Source: Segetibacter sp.
Lineage (GTDB): Bacteria > Bacteroidota > Bacteroidia > Chitinophagales > Chitinophagaceae
Direction of reading: 5' to 3'
Assembly (NCBI GenBank): GCA_028288485.1
Contig: JAQBNO010000179.1
Span: 38,949 to 102,948 of the forward strand
DNA length: 64,000 nucleotides
The position numbers and the translations under genes are program-made. Below, in pieces: positions 7,706-17,312 of the stretch (positions are counted from its first letter, which is position 1; each line of letters opens with the position of its first letter). Under the pieces are notes generated by a model. It ran no database searches. It was not told the origin of the DNA and saw only the letters and a program-made list of their open reading frames with translations.

Positions 7706-8376
7706 TGGGATGTTTTTTTAGCAGACGGTTTTATGACCTGAAAACCGGTTACCATTGCCTGGAAGTTGTTCCATCCTGTTTTTATCACCTGGACTATATG
7801 AATAAAAAAGAAAAGTACATAGCCAATAGTAAGGATAAAATGTTCTGCCCTTGCTGCAGCATATCCCCCGCAAAGCGCGGTAATAGTGCTAAACTGAACC
7901 GGTTTATAAATAGCAAGCCCCGTAAGTAAAGAGCCTAAGCCCATCACAATGATGGCGGTATAAGCGATTCGTTGGGCAGCGTTGTATTTTATTTGAGGAG
8001 GAGCATATTTCCTGATATGAAGGTCGTGAAGCAGTACCAGCCACGCCTCCTTAAACGACTTTTTGTTTGGTAAAAGATATCGCCATTGCCCGGAAAAAAT
8101 GGTAAATAGAATATATAGAAAGCCGTTAATGGCAAAGAGCCACATTAATGCAAAATGCCAGTTCATACCCTCGGCAAGGCGATGATTGATGTGAAAATGT
8201 TTGTAAAAACCCTGCGGGAAAAATTTGAACAAGGGTTTGTGTGCAGGGCCGATCATGTACACACTATTTGCCCAATAAATTAATATACCGCTCCAAATCA
8301 TCAGGGCGAGCACCGGGAAATTTATCCAATGAAACCAGCGGACGGCAAGTGGATGCTTGTGAACAATAGTCTTCAT
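7702..8376 (-). CDS. Cytochrome b (b561/Ni-hydrogenase type), MsrQ-like partner
   Basis: A 224-residue integral membrane protein with about four or five helices, starting MKTIVHKHPLAVRWFHWINF. Histidines in the first helix (WFHW), in HINHRLAEGMNWHFALM and near the end (ILTIGYVLFFFIHIVQV) are placed to bind haem b. The family is the bacterial cytochrome b561/Ni-Fe hydrogenase cytochrome b group. Its stop overlaps the start of the molybdopterin protein by 4 nt, so the two are translationally coupled and probably form a quinol-to-molybdoenzyme chain. It is functionally analogous to MsrQ, but I cannot claim it is the same family by eye. Confidence 0.82.
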   Translation of the reverse strand: MKTIVHKHPLAVRWFHWINFPVLALMIWSGILIYWANSVYMIGPAHKPLFKFFPQGFYKHFHINHRLAEGMNWHFALMWLFAINGFLYILFTIFSGQWRYLLPNKKSFKEAWLVLLHDLHIRKYAPPQIKYNAAQRIAYTAIIVMGLGSLLTGLAIYKPVQFSTITALCGGYAAARAEHFILTIGYVLFFFIHIVQVIKTGWNNFQAMVTGFQVIKPSAKKTSQ

Positions 8377-8413
8377 GCAACAAGAGAAAAATAAGGTGAA
8401 CGATTTGGAGGTC

Positions 8414-8884
8414 TTATTTCTTTACAAATTGTAACGATGCGGAATTCATACAATAGCGTAAGCCTGTTGGCCTCGGCCCATCTTCAAAAACATGACCTAA
8501 ATGGCTTCCGCACCGGCTGCAGTGCACCTCGCGTCGAACCATTCCAAACTTTGTATCCCTGTTTTCTTCCACTGCCTTGTTACTAATCGGTTTGTAGAAA
8601 CTGGGCCAGCCTGTGCCACTTTCAAATTTTGTATTGCTGCTAAATAAAAGTTGTCCGCAGCCGATGCAATTGTAAACGCCTTTTTCATGGTTATTATGAT
8701 AAGCATTTTCAAAAGGTATTTCTGTCCCTTCCTGCCGCGCCACACGGTATTGTTCACTCGTTAATTGTCTCTTCCACTCCGCTTCGGTTTTTGTAACCTC
8801 GAATTTTTTTCCCGGCGCCTTCTGCGCCTGGCTGCTGCACGATACAAGATTTACGAAAAGTACAATAGCTATTAAAGTTTTCAT
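8414..8884 (-). CDS. msrB: Peptide-methionine (R)-S-oxide reductase MsrB, lipoprotein form
   Basis: MsrB reduces the R-epimer of methionine sulfoxide in proteins. The 156 residues begin with a lipoprotein signal ([16 protein letters not shown], lipidated C16), so this copy should sit in the periplasm on a membrane. The SelR domain covers about residues 34-154: zinc-binding CIGC and CSRC pairs, GTGWPSF, and the catalytic Cys in RYCMNSAS. It lies 38 nt upstream of the cytochrome b gene on the same strand. Together with the MsrP-like enzyme this suggests a dedicated envelope repair system covering oxidised methionine. Confidence 0.93.
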   Translation of the reverse strand: MKTLIAIVLFVNLVSCSSQAQKAPGKKFEVTKTEAEWKRQLTSEQYRVARQEGTEIPFENAYHNNHEKGVYNCIGCGQLLFSSNTKFESGTGWPSFYKPISNKAVEENRDTKFGMVRREVHCSRCGSHLGHVFEDGPRPTGLRYCMNSASLQFVKK

Positions 8885-9283
8885 TTATAGAGAGTTTTGA
8901 ATTTCTATCAAATTACGCAGCAACAAGCACAACAGTTTTACCGACAACTGCGCCTTTAGCAGAATCCGTTGTTAAATTAATTTTTAATGAAGTAGCAACC
9001 AGGATATAATCATGTAAACCTGGTATGTCTCATTCGGCGTTTGTTTACTTTTGACAACTTTAATTTACTTGTTATTTTCTATGTGGCCAACTTTGGTTTC
9101 TTATGGCGTCTCCGGTTGTGTCACTCACTTGTACTTTTGACTTTTTATTGCATCTGGTAGAACGAGCAGGCTGAATCAATACTTGTTACATGCCGAATTT
9201 AAAAGTCAGTCTTATTCTCTATATTAAGAAAGCACTAGTATTTTCTGTTGCAGCAGAATAGCTGTTCGCGTCTTCGCGAATTA
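8885..9283. other. Intergenic region with one dispersed repeat copy
   Basis: A 399-nt gap between the two msrB genes. It holds a sub-type 1 repeat at 9114-9134. I see no promoter consensus, gene or remnant. Confidence 0.5.
9114..9134 (+). repeat. Dispersed repeat, sub-type 1
   Basis: GGTTGTGTCACTCACTTGTAC. The left flank GGCGTCTCC is also seen, slightly changed, before the copies at 30120 (GCGGCTCC) and 49463 (CGGCGTCTT), so some copies may extend further left. Confidence 0.8.
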
Positions 9284-9649
9284 TTATTTTGTATCAGGAA
9301 TAAATTTCATTGAAATAGAGTTTACACAATGCCTGGTATTTTTAGCGGTTAACCGCTCTCCTTTAAACACATGACCCAGGTGGCCTTCGCAGGTTGCACA
9401 AATAATTTCAATACGTCTTCCATCAGCATCGGGTACCTGTTTTACGGCTCCCTTTATTTCATCATCGAAACTGGGCCAGCCGCAGTCGGAATCAAACTTG
9501 TCTTTTGAATGGTAAAGAGGTGCATTGCAACGCCTGCAAACATATGTGCCGCTCTCTTTGTTATCGGTATACTCGCCGGTGAAGGCTCTTTCTGTTCCTT
9601 TGTGAAGAATTACTCTTTCTTCTTCAGCTGTTAACTTGTTGTATTCCAT
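9284..9649 (-). CDS. msrB: Peptide-methionine (R)-S-oxide reductase MsrB, cytosolic form
   Basis: A second MsrB, 121 residues, without signal peptide, so cytoplasmic. It carries CRRC and CATC zinc pairs, CGWPSF, and RHCVNSIS with the catalytic Cys. The length is typical of single-domain SelR proteins. It shares the fold and key residues with the lipoprotein copy but differs strongly in sequence, so the two are old paralogues, not a recent duplication. It is 399 nt upstream of the lipoprotein msrB, which may place it in its own transcript. Confidence 0.93.
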   Translation of the reverse strand: MEYNKLTAEEERVILHKGTERAFTGEYTDNKESGTYVCRRCNAPLYHSKDKFDSDCGWPSFDDEIKGAVKQVPDADGRRIEIICATCEGHLGHVFKGERLTAKNTRHCVNSISMKFIPDTK

Positions 9650-9772
9650 ATTTAGTTCTTTATTATCTAGTTATTGTACAATCGAGCACTCTAAATTGTT
9701 TAATAAAATTAGTCAAAGAAGACGATCTCCGCCACAAAGCAAAATAAGGAACTGGGTAATTTAAAAGAATGA

Positions 9773-9780
9773 TAGTTTTG
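9773..9780 (+). promoter_or_regulatory. Possible -7 element before the zinc-ribbon gene
   Basis: TAGTTTTG fits TAnnTTTG and ends 30 bases before the ATG at 9811. No clear TTG is seen at the expected -33 spacing, so this is tentative. Confidence 0.3.
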
Positions 9781-9810
9781 TAAAGTTGTTTAACCTAAAA
9801 AGAGATTGTT

Positions 9811-10098
9811 ATGGACGATATACATATTTGCTGCCCAAAATGTAAATGGGAGCCCGATGGTCGACCCTATTGGAGTTGTACCTGCGGATGTGTATGGGAT
9901 ACATTTAGCACTGGGGGAAGATGCCCGGCTTGTGGCAAAGTATGGGAAGAAACTCAGTGCATTCCCGATGCAGGCGGATGTACCAAATTTAGTCCGCACC
10001 TCGACTGGTACCAGGGGCTGGATGAGATTATTAAAAAGCTGAAAGAGGAAATTAAGGAAAACTGGAAGGTACTGGCGCCCGTCGAACAGGAGAATTAA
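9811..10098 (+). CDS. Small zinc-ribbon protein
   Basis: A 95-residue protein with eleven Cys in its first 60 residues, arranged as CCPKC, CTCGC, CPAC and two later Cys. This pattern suggests two interleaved zinc-binding knuckles. Trp residues next to the Cys (WEPDG, WSC, VWD, VWEE) are characteristic. The C-terminal third is a charged helix (DEIIKKLKEEIKENW). No catalytic motif is present; a protein- or nucleic-acid-binding role is possible. It is convergent with the AraC gene, only 29 nt away. The alternative frame starting at 9806 has no such pattern and is a shadow. Confidence 0.75.
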   Translation: MDDIHICCPKCKWEPDGRPYWSCTCGCVWDTFSTGGRCPACGKVWEETQCIPDAGGCTKFSPHLDWYQGLDEIIKKLKEEIKENWKVLAPVEQEN

Positions 10099-10127
10099 CT
10101 AGTTGCCAGGTTGTCACAGAAAAAGAT

Positions 10128-10991
10128 TTATATCTCCGCCTTCTCCCTACCCAAAAACACCTTCCTGTATTTCGAAGGCGTCATTTTCTTCACTTTCAAA
10201 AATTGCTTATTGAAGTTGGCTAGGGTATTGAAGCCGCTGTCGTAGCAGGCGCCTTCTACCGTTGTTTGCGTATTATCTGTAAGCAATTTACATGCATACC
10301 CAATCCTTACTTCATTTAAAAAATCGATATACTTTTTACGGGTACTTTTTTTAAAGTAATTACAAAAAGCAGGCACACTCATATCAGCTATTCCGGCAAT
10401 TGCAGGTAGCTGGATGGGCTCTTTAAAATTCTCCATGGTATATTGAAAGATCCTGTCGATCCGTTCCCTGTTCTTATTGTTTACCTCTTTCACTTCCTGC
10501 GTTGAAAGTGTAATAAACTCTTCTTTTCTCGAAAGTATATCAAGGCACTCGCATAGCGTTATAATGCGTTTAAACCCTCTTTCTTTTTCTAAAGACGCGA
10601 TCAACAGGTTTAATTGCTCTTTGCTTTTTCCTGAAACCTTCAATCCCTGCAGTGAAGTGGTTAAAAGTTGTTCTATCCCTTTGCTCTCCGGCAATTGAAG
10701 GAATTCCTTTCCCCAAAAGTTGTCCCTGAAGTGAACAACTACGGCACTGGTAATAATATCACCGCTTTTTTGAAAGGTATGCGGCAGGTTGGGTCCAAGA
10801 AAAAAAATATCACCGGGTTCAAACTCACCTACATAATTTCCTATAAAGCTTAAGCCTGCGCCTTCTTTAAAAAGAATCATTTCCACCTCAATATGCTGGT
10901 GCCATGGTACTTCAAAATGTGGCGTGCGGTGCGTTTCGGCAACAAATGAGGTGTCGTTCGAAAGGGGAAGTTGCTCAATTAAGGGCTTCAT
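10128..10991 (-). CDS. AraC-family transcriptional regulator
   Basis: A 287-residue regulator. The N-terminal cupin sensor domain (about residues 15-95) has the HxH-type sugar-binding barrel pattern (VPWHQHIEVEMI, GDIFFLGPNLPHTF). The C-terminal DNA-binding domain (about 185-283) has two helix-turn-helix units (IAGIADMSVPAFCNYFKKST and the second ending in NFNKQFLKVKKMTPSKYRK). It is divergent from xylulokinase across 216 nt, the usual place for a regulator of the neighbouring sugar genes, so it probably responds to xylose or a related pentose and controls xylB/xylA. That ligand is inference from position. Confidence 0.9.
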   Translation of the reverse strand: MKPLIEQLPLSNDTSFVAETHRTPHFEVPWHQHIEVEMILFKEGAGLSFIGNYVGEFEPGDIFFLGPNLPHTFQKSGDIITSAVVVHFRDNFWGKEFLQLPESKGIEQLLTTSLQGLKVSGKSKEQLNLLIASLEKERGFKRIITLCECLDILSRKEEFITLSTQEVKEVNNKNRERIDRIFQYTMENFKEPIQLPAIAGIADMSVPAFCNYFKKSTRKKYIDFLNEVRIGYACKLLTDNTQTTVEGACYDSGFNTLANFNKQFLKVKKMTPSKYRKVFLGREKAEI

Positions 10992-11207
10992 AAATCATTT
11001 TAAGTAAGAAAGGATAATAAATGTACCATTTTTATTAAAATAGTTTAGGTATTGTATAAAAAAGTAGTAGTGTTTTGGTAAAAATGAAAATAATTTGCGG
11101 TCTCATAATTGCATATTAAAGCTTTGCCATAAATGAAAACTGTTCAACTGCTTTTATATCAGCAATTAACAAATAAATCTTTCGGTTACTAAATAATTCA
11201 ACTAACG

Positions 11208-12716
11208 ATGCTATTATTAGGTATAGACGTAGGAACCTCTTCAATCAAAGTTTCTGTCGTAGATTCTCAAACGCAGACTGCTGTTGCCTCCGCACAATTT
11301 CCCGATACGGAAAGTGAAATTAAAACAGTAAAACCTGGCTGGGCAGAGCAATCTCCCGAAATGTGGTGGGAACATGTACAACAGGCTATAAAACGTGTAG
11401 CGGCTTCAAACGAAATTAACCTTCGCGATGTAGGCGCTATAGGTATAGCTTACCAAATGCACGGGCTTGTAGTAGTAGACAAAAATCAAAATCCTTTACG
11501 GGATTCCATTATCTGGTGCGATAGCCGCGCCGTTCCTTTTGGCGACAAAGCCTTTGCCGCAATCGGGGAGCAGAAATCGTTGTCACACCTCCTTAATTCA
11601 CCAGGAAATTTTACTGCAGCAAAACTTGCCTGGGTAAAAGAAAATGAACCCCAGGTATACAGTTCCATCGATAAAGTAATGCTTCCCGGCGATTTCATTG
11701 CTATGAAACTTACCGGTGAAGTTACAACCAGTTCATCCGCGCTGTCGGAAGGTGTTTTCTGGGATTTCCAAAAAGACGGTCTATCTGAAGATGTGATCAA
11801 TTATTTCCAATTCGATTCGTCTATTATTCCTCAAATCAACCCTGTATTTACTGAGCACGGACACCTTAAAAAAACAGTTGCAGAGTCGCTGGGATTGAAG
11901 GAAGGTATACCTGTAACTTATAAAGCAGGCGACCAGCCAAACAATGCATTGTCATTAAACGTGCTAAAGCCTGGAGAAGTAGCAGCTACCGCCGGAACTT
12001 CAGGTGTTATATATGGAGTAAGCGACCAGCTTACTTATGACAAACAATCGAGGGTAAATACATTTGCACACGTAAACCACTCCGAAAACGAAAAGCGCCT
12101 CGGCATTTTACTTTGTATAAACGGAACCGGTATTTTAAACCGTTGGGTTCGCGATAATATGGCGCCCGACCTGTCGTACAAACGCATTGATGCGGAAGCC
12201 GCAAAAATTGCCGCCGGAAGCAACGGCTTAAAAGTATTGCCTTTTGGAAATGGCGCAGAACGGATGTTGTCGAATAAAATCATCGGCGCTCATTTTCACG
12301 ATATCGACTTAAATGTTCACACACGCCCACATATTTTCCGTGCAACACAGGAGGGCATCGCATTTGCCTTCCGTTATGGTCTCGACATCATGCGTGAAAA
12401 CGACATGCATCCAACTATCATCAGGGCCGGTAAAGCAAACATGTTCTACAGTCCTGTGTTTACTGAAGCTTTTGTAAATGCCACCGGTGTTCCTGTGGAG
12501 TTGTATGCAAGCGACGGAAGCGTAGGTGCTGCTATCGGTGCGGGAATAGGTGCAAAAGCCTTTGCGAACGAACAGGATGCGTTTAGCAAAATGAAGCCCG
12601 TACAATTGGTAGAACCCGATAATCAACAAACCTATAACGAACTATACCACGAGTGGAAGTCGGTGCTGGATATGCATTTGAATAAGAGGGAAGAAGGAAT
12701 AGGACATAAGGCGTAG
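11208..12716 (+). CDS. xylB: Xylulokinase
   Basis: FGGY-family sugar kinase phosphorylating D-xylulose to xylulose 5-phosphate with ATP. It has 502 residues, the usual length. The N-terminal phosphate motif is GIDVGTSSIK (residues 5-14), with MHGLVVVD, the sugar-binding WCDSRA, and the catalytic Asp in YKAGDQPNNAL. The C-terminal FGGY domain has GTGILNRWVRD, GLKVLPFGNGAER and VGAAIGAGIGA. It lies 382 nt upstream of xylose isomerase, completing the isomerase route for D-xylose. The gap contains dispersed repeats, so the two may be separate transcripts. Specificity for xylulose over other ketoses rests largely on the xylA neighbour. Confidence 0.93.
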   Translation: MLLLGIDVGTSSIKVSVVDSQTQTAVASAQFPDTESEIKTVKPGWAEQSPEMWWEHVQQAIKRVAASNEINLRDVGAIGIAYQMHGLVVVDKNQNPLRDSIIWCDSRAVPFGDKAFAAIGEQKSLSHLLNSPGNFTAAKLAWVKENEPQVYSSIDKVMLPGDFIAMKLTGEVTTSSSALSEGVFWDFQKDGLSEDVINYFQFDSSIIPQINPVFTEHGHLKKTVAESLGLKEGIPVTYKAGDQPNNALSLNVLKPGEVAATAGTSGVIYGVSDQLTYDKQSRVNTFAHVNHSENEKRLGILLCINGTGILNRWVRDNMAPDLSYKRIDAEAAKIAAGSNGLKVLPFGNGAERMLSNKIIGAHFHDIDLNVHTRPHIFRATQEGIAFAFRYGLDIMRENDMHPTIIRAGKANMFYSPVFTEAFVNATGVPVELYASDGSVGAAIGAGIGAKAFANEQDAFSKMKPVQLVEPDNQQTYNELYHEWKSVLDMHLNKREEGIGHKA

Positions 12717-12843
12717 GGAATTGTCAAAAGTAGATACCGGATAGGTTTACAAGTTGATAAGTTTATAGGATAAAAGTTATTCGGATTAATGGCAACATAC
12801 TGAAAGAAAAAGGTAATTGTGGGACAAGCAGAAGTACTTTAAT

Positions 12844-12870
12844 CAACATCGTTGTGTCACTCACTTGTAC
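12844..12870 (+). repeat. Dispersed repeat, sub-type 1, full-length
   Basis: CAACATCGTT followed by GTGTCACTCACTTGTAC, identical over 27 bases to the copy at 27227-27253. Confidence 0.9.
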
Positions 12871-13009
12871 TGGTAGTATTTCTATTGAGCAGCGAGGGTA
12901 ATAAGAAAGTTGAAGGTGAAAACGGTTCTAACTATGGTCTATTGAATATGGTCTTTCCACAATCGTGCGCTTCCGTTGTTCGTCTCCGGTGGTCCCTCGT
13001 CTCGCAACC

Positions 13010-13034
13010 GTACAAGAGTGCGACGCAACGGATG
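13010..13034 (-). repeat. Dispersed repeat, sub-type 2
   Basis: GTACAAGAGTGCGACGC then AACGGATG on the plus strand; a sub-type 2 copy in reverse with one extra G before GATG. It faces the sub-type 1 copy 140 bases away. Confidence 0.8.
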
Positions 13035-13098
13035 CTAAATAGAAATTCAAAAGTCGGTTACATAAAACCTCTCATTAAATAAACAAAAACAGATAGCT

Positions 13099-14427
13099 AT
13101 GTCAGTATTAATTGGTGAAAAAGAATTTTTTCCAGGCATTCAGCAAATTAAATATGAAGGGCCTGAAAGTGATAACCCTTTGGCTTTTCGCTGGTACGAT
13201 GAAAACAGGATGGTCGCAGGCAAATCGATGAAAGATTACCTGAAGTTTTCATGCGCTTACTGGCATTCGTTTGTCTACGACGGTGCCGATCCTTTTGGCG
13301 GACCTACCTTCAGTCATCCATGGTGTCAAAAACAGGATGCAGTGGAAAAGGCAAAAGATAAAATGGATGCTGCATTTGAATTTATGACCAAAATCGGTTT
13401 ACATTATTACTGTTTTCACGACCTTGATGTAGTAGACTTTACCAACGATATAGCTGAAAATGAGCGTCGCATGCAGGCAATGGTAGAGTATGCAAAGCAA
13501 AAGCAATCGCAAACCGGAATAAAGTTATTATGGGGTACTGCTAACGTTTTCTCTCATCGCCGTTACATGAATGGGGCCTCTACAAATCCTGATTTTCACG
13601 TGTTGGCTCATGCAGCAACACAGGTAAAAGGTGCATTAGATGCCACCATTGCTTTAGGTGGCGAGAACTATGTTTTCTGGGGTGGCAGAGAAGGTTATAT
13701 GAGCCTGCTGAACACCAACATGAAAAGAGAGCAGGAGCATCTTGCGAAGTTCCTGCACACAGCAAAAGACTATGCAAGAAAACAGGGATTCCAGGGAACA
13801 TTCTTTATTGAGCCAAAACCAATGGAACCAACAAAACACCAGTACGATTACGATGCTGCAACTGTAGTAGGTTTCCTTAATAAATATGGTTTGCAAAATG
13901 ATTTCAAGATTAACCTTGAAGTGAACCATGCAACTTTGGCCGGTCACACTTTTGCCCATGAAGTACAGGTTGCTGCAGACGCAGGAATGCTGGGTTCAAT
14001 GGATGCGAACCGCGGTGACTACCAGAACGGATGGGATACAGACCAATTCCCAAATAGCGTTGAAGAGTTAACTGAAGCTATGTTAATAGTGTTGGAAGCA
14101 GGTGGCTTACAAGGCGGCGGTGTAAATTTCGACGCAAGAATACGCAGGAATTCTACTGATCCTACAGACCTTTTTTATGGTCATATCGGCGGTATGGATG
14201 TATTTGCAAAAGCATTGATAAGCGCAGAAAATATCTTGAATAAATCAGAATATAAGAAAATACGGCAGGAGCGTTATGCATCTTTCGATAGCGGAAAAGG
14301 TGCTGAATTTGAGCAGGGAAAATTAACGCTTGAAGATTTGAGACAATATGCTATAGAAAACGGTGAGCCCGAAGTAAGAAGCGGACGCCAGGAGTATATG
14401 GAAAATATCATCAACAGGTTCTTGTAG
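13099..14427 (+). CDS. xylA: Xylose isomerase
   Basis: Converts D-xylose to D-xylulose, a metal-dependent TIM-barrel enzyme. The 442 residues match group II xylose isomerases. Catalytic H107 and D110 are in [11 protein letters not shown]. Metal-binding residues lie in [33 protein letters not shown] and GSMDANRGD, and GWDTDQFP also matches the family. It forms the isomerase pathway with xylB upstream and ends in a strong terminator. Its product pathway would consume xylose released by the GH43 enzymes at 35-42 kb. Confidence 0.97.
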   Translation: MSVLIGEKEFFPGIQQIKYEGPESDNPLAFRWYDENRMVAGKSMKDYLKFSCAYWHSFVYDGADPFGGPTFSHPWCQKQDAVEKAKDKMDAAFEFMTKIGLHYYCFHDLDVVDFTNDIAENERRMQAMVEYAKQKQSQTGIKLLWGTANVFSHRRYMNGASTNPDFHVLAHAATQVKGALDATIALGGENYVFWGGREGYMSLLNTNMKREQEHLAKFLHTAKDYARKQGFQGTFFIEPKPMEPTKHQYDYDAATVVGFLNKYGLQNDFKINLEVNHATLAGHTFAHEVQVAADAGMLGSMDANRGDYQNGWDTDQFPNSVEELTEAMLIVLEAGGLQGGGVNFDARIRRNSTDPTDLFYGHIGGMDVFAKALISAENILNKSEYKKIRQERYASFDSGKGAEFEQGKLTLEDLRQYAIENGEPEVRSGRQEYMENIINRFL

Positions 14428-14452
14428 TCGAAGAAACGTTTATTTTTTTAAG

Positions 14453-14487
14453 CGGCAGTACGGGGCGAACTTGTACTGCCGTTTTTT
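14453..14487 (+). terminator. Intrinsic terminator of xylA
   Basis: CGGCAGTAC (14453-14461) pairs with GTACTGCCG (14473-14481), followed by six T. The right side also contains ACTTGTAC, the end of the dispersed-repeat consensus, probably by chance. Confidence 0.85.
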
Positions 14488-14595
14488 GTTATTGTATTAA
14501 GGTTGGGGGAGGCGGTGAAGCAGACAGCAAACTTTTTGAAAACGACGGCATTTGGATTGCATCTGCTACAGTTTCCAGATTATTAAACAAGGCTA

Positions 14596-17190
14596 ATGAT
14601 AAATAATTTTACAAAATGGTTCCTCCGGTTTTTGCTTCTTCTCATTTCAGTACAAGGTTTAGCCCAGGCTATAACTAAGGCGCCAATAAAAATTAAAGCA
14701 CCAATAAAGATTAAGTCAACGACAAAAACTGTTACAAGCACCGCCAGGAATGGCAGGACAACTGAAAGCTTTAATAATAACTGGAGATTTATTCTTGACA
14801 GCGTTAACGATTATTCTTCTCAAAATGCTGAAGATACTTCGTGGAGAAAGATCAACCTTCCCCACGACTGGAGCATTGAAGGAGAGTTTAGTGAAACGAA
14901 TCCGGCAACTGCCGGCGGGGGAGCACTTCCGGGAGGAATGGGCTGGTATCGTAAAAAGTTTGCTATCCCTGAATCATCAAAAAATAAAACGATTTTAATA
15001 ACCTTTGACGGCGTTTACCGTAACAGCGAAGTTTTTATAAATGGTCATTCGTTAGGCATCCGGCCTAATGGTTATATTTCGTTTCAATACAACCTTACAC
15101 CTTATCTTAACTATGGAAAAGATACAAATGTGATTGCAGTAAAGGTTGATAATTTGAGACAACCTAACTCGCGTTGGTATAGCGGTTCCGGCATCTATCG
15201 TAATGTTTGGCTAACCACCGTCGACAAAGTACACGTTGATAACTGGGGAACTTACATTACCACGCCTTTGGTTTCGTCTCTGTTAGCTACAGTAAATGTA
15301 GTTACCAGCATTCGCAACCAGAACGATTCGGTTCAACCCATAACCTTGCAAACAATTGTTGTCGACCCTTCAGGCAGGCAAGTGGCAAGATCAGTAACTA
15401 ACGCAACTATTGCCAGCGATTCAACGCTTGTAAATAGTCCCGCTACTTCAATAAAACAATCTCTCGAGCTTGACCTCCCAAAGCTTTGGTCAACAGAGCG
15501 TCCTTATTTGTACAAAGCGATTTCACAGGTAATGGTAAATGGAAAAATCGTAGACTCCTATGAAACAAACTTCGGCATCCGCACTTTCAATTTCCACACG
15601 AAAAAAGGCTTTTCGTTAAACGGCAGGTCAATGAAGATCATTGGTGTTTGTAACCACCACGACCTGGGTGCATTAGGTGCTGCAATTAATACAAGAGCTT
15701 TAGAGCGGCAGTTGGAGATCCTGAAAAGAATGGGGTGCAACGGTATTCGAACTTCACATAATCCGCCTGCGCCCGAGTTGTTGGACCTGTGCGATAGAAT
15801 GGGCTTTATCGTAATGGATGAAACGTTCGACATGTGGGCAAAACCGAAGTCTCCTTACGATTATTCGCTTTACTGGAACGAATGGCACAGGAAGGACCTG
15901 GAAGATCATGTTTTAAGAGACCGTAATCACCCGTCTGTTTTCATGTGGAGCGTAGGTAATGAAATACCCGAACAATGGGGCGATGAATCGAAAGGCGATA
16001 CCACAGGTCGTGTAATTGCCCGTGAGTTGGTAAATATTGTAAAAGCACTCGATATAACAAGAGAAATTACGACAGCTAATAACGAACCGGGTGCCGGGAA
16101 CAACATTATACAATCCGGTGCTTTTAACCTGGTCGGTTATAATTATCACCACCAGGAGTGGGCTGATTTTCCTAAAGCCTGGCGTGGTAAAAAATTGATC
16201 ATTACTGAAAGTACTTCTGCTTTGGAAACCCGTGGCTACTACGACCTCGTTCCTTTCGATACCATTCGACGCTGGCCAAAACGTTGGGATATACCTTTTG
16301 AAAATCCCAATGGCAGTTTTACCGTTTCTGCTTATGATCATGTAAGCACTCCCTGGGGTTCCACCCACGAAGAAAGCGTGAAGGCTTTATTGAAAAATGA
16401 TCACGTTTCAGGCATGTATATATGGACTGGTTTTGATTATCTTGGCGAGCCTACTCCTTATTCGTGGCCTGCCCGCAGTTCTTATTTCGGCATTATTGAT
16501 CTCGCCGGTTTTCCAAAAGACGTTTACTACCTGTACCAAAGCTTATTTACCACTAAGCCTGTTTTACACATTTACCCGCACTGGAACTGGAACGAAGGCG
16601 ATACGGTCGATATCGTCTCCTACTATAACAACGCCGACTCTGTCGAATTGTTTTTAAATGATTCCTCCCTGGGAGTTCAAGCTAAAACAGGAGATGACCT
16701 TCACATTAAATGGCGGGTACCATATGCGCCGGGAACGCTGAAAGCAGTATCCCGGAAAGGTGGAAAAACGGTTTTAAGCAAAGTGGTAAAAACGGCAGGA
16801 GAACCTGCAAAAATTATTTTAAAAGCAGACAGAAGTTTGATTAAGGCCGATGGAAGAGATCTGTCTTTCATTACTGCAACTGTCGTCGATAAAAACGGCA
16901 CCATGGTTCCAAATGCCGGTCATCTTATAAAGTTTTCCATAAAAGGCGGGGGATTTATTGCCGGGGTGGATAACGGTGACCCTACAAGTCATGAACCGTT
17001 TAAAGCAAAACAGCATACAGCATTGAACGGGCTCGCTCTGGCAATTATTCAATCAAATGGTCAGACAGGTTCTATAACACTGAATGCAACTGCTGAAGGA
17101 TTGCAAAAAGCAATTGTTGTAGTACAGGCAAATCAAAATGGACAGGAAGTGAAGAAGAATTTGGTACCTGCCGGCAGGATAAAAAAGTAG
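14596..17190 (+). CDS. Secreted GH2 beta-galactosidase-type glycoside hydrolase
   Basis: An 864-residue exported GH2 enzyme. The signal peptide ends near residue 24 (VQGLAQA), followed by a short repeated linker with APIKIK twice. Then come the GH2 sugar-binding jelly roll (about 50-215, WRKINLPHDWSIEGEF, GGGALPGGMGWYRK), the Ig-like domain, and the TIM barrel (about 325-630). The acid/base Glu is in MWSVGNEIPEQW and the nucleophile Glu in IITESTSAL. The C-terminal part is a DUF4982/Ig-like pair (about 640-845). It would act in the periplasm or at the surface on beta-linked galactosides or related residues; the exact sugar is not readable. The gene sits among pentose and hemicellulose genes, which suits side-chain removal from xyloglucan or similar glycans. 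Confidence 0.88.
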   Translation: MINNFTKWFLRFLLLLISVQGLAQAITKAPIKIKAPIKIKSTTKTVTSTARNGRTTESFNNNWRFILDSVNDYSSQNAEDTSWRKINLPHDWSIEGEFSETNPATAGGGALPGGMGWYRKKFAIPESSKNKTILITFDGVYRNSEVFINGHSLGIRPNGYISFQYNLTPYLNYGKDTNVIAVKVDNLRQPNSRWYSGSGIYRNVWLTTVDKVHVDNWGTYITTPLVSSLLATVNVVTSIRNQNDSVQPITLQTIVVDPSGRQVARSVTNATIASDSTLVNSPATSIKQSLELDLPKLWSTERPYLYKAISQVMVNGKIVDSYETNFGIRTFNFHTKKGFSLNGRSMKIIGVCNHHDLGALGAAINTRALERQLEILKRMGCNGIRTSHNPPAPELLDLCDRMGFIVMDETFDMWAKPKSPYDYSLYWNEWHRKDLEDHVLRDRNHPSVFMWSVGNEIPEQWGDESKGDTTGRVIARELVNIVKALDITREITTANNEPGAGNNIIQSGAFNLVGYNYHHQEWADFPKAWRGKKLIITESTSALETRGYYDLVPFDTIRRWPKRWDIPFENPNGSFTVSAYDHVSTPWGSTHEESVKALLKNDHVSGMYIWTGFDYLGEPTPYSWPARSSYFGIIDLAGFPKDVYYLYQSLFTTKPVLHIYPHWNWNEGDTVDIVSYYNNADSVELFLNDSSLGVQAKTGDDLHIKWRVPYAPGTLKAVSRKGGKTVLSKVVKTAGEPAKIILKADRSLIKADGRDLSFITATVVDKNGTMVPNAGHLIKFSIKGGGFIAGVDNGDPTSHEPFKAKQHTALNGLALAIIQSNGQTGSITLNATAEGLQKAIVVVQANQNGQEVKKNLVPAGRIKK

Positions 17191-17270
17191 CTGCCGTTGC
17201 TTGCGGTAGCATCGGAACGCTTGTACTGTAGGCCATTATTCAGCCGACAGGTTACCGTGAGCTTGCAGAA

Positions 17271-17286
17271 GGGTCCACTCTTGTAC
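17271..17286 (+). repeat. Dispersed repeat, sub-type 2, truncated and degenerate
   Basis: GGTCCACTCTTGTAC resembles the right part of sub-type 2. Another weak match ending CGCTTGTAC lies at about 17218-17226. Both are in the gap before the GH95 gene. Confidence 0.4.
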
Positions 17287-17312
17287 TGAAGTAACAAAGT
17301 ACATCTTATCTT

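Larger units (their letters stand above)
12717..13098. other. xylB-xylA intergenic region with an inverted pair of dispersed repeats
   Basis: A 382-nt gap with a sub-type 1 copy at 12844-12870 (plus) and a sub-type 2 copy at 13010-13034 (minus). I see no gene or clear promoter consensus here. Confidence 0.55.
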
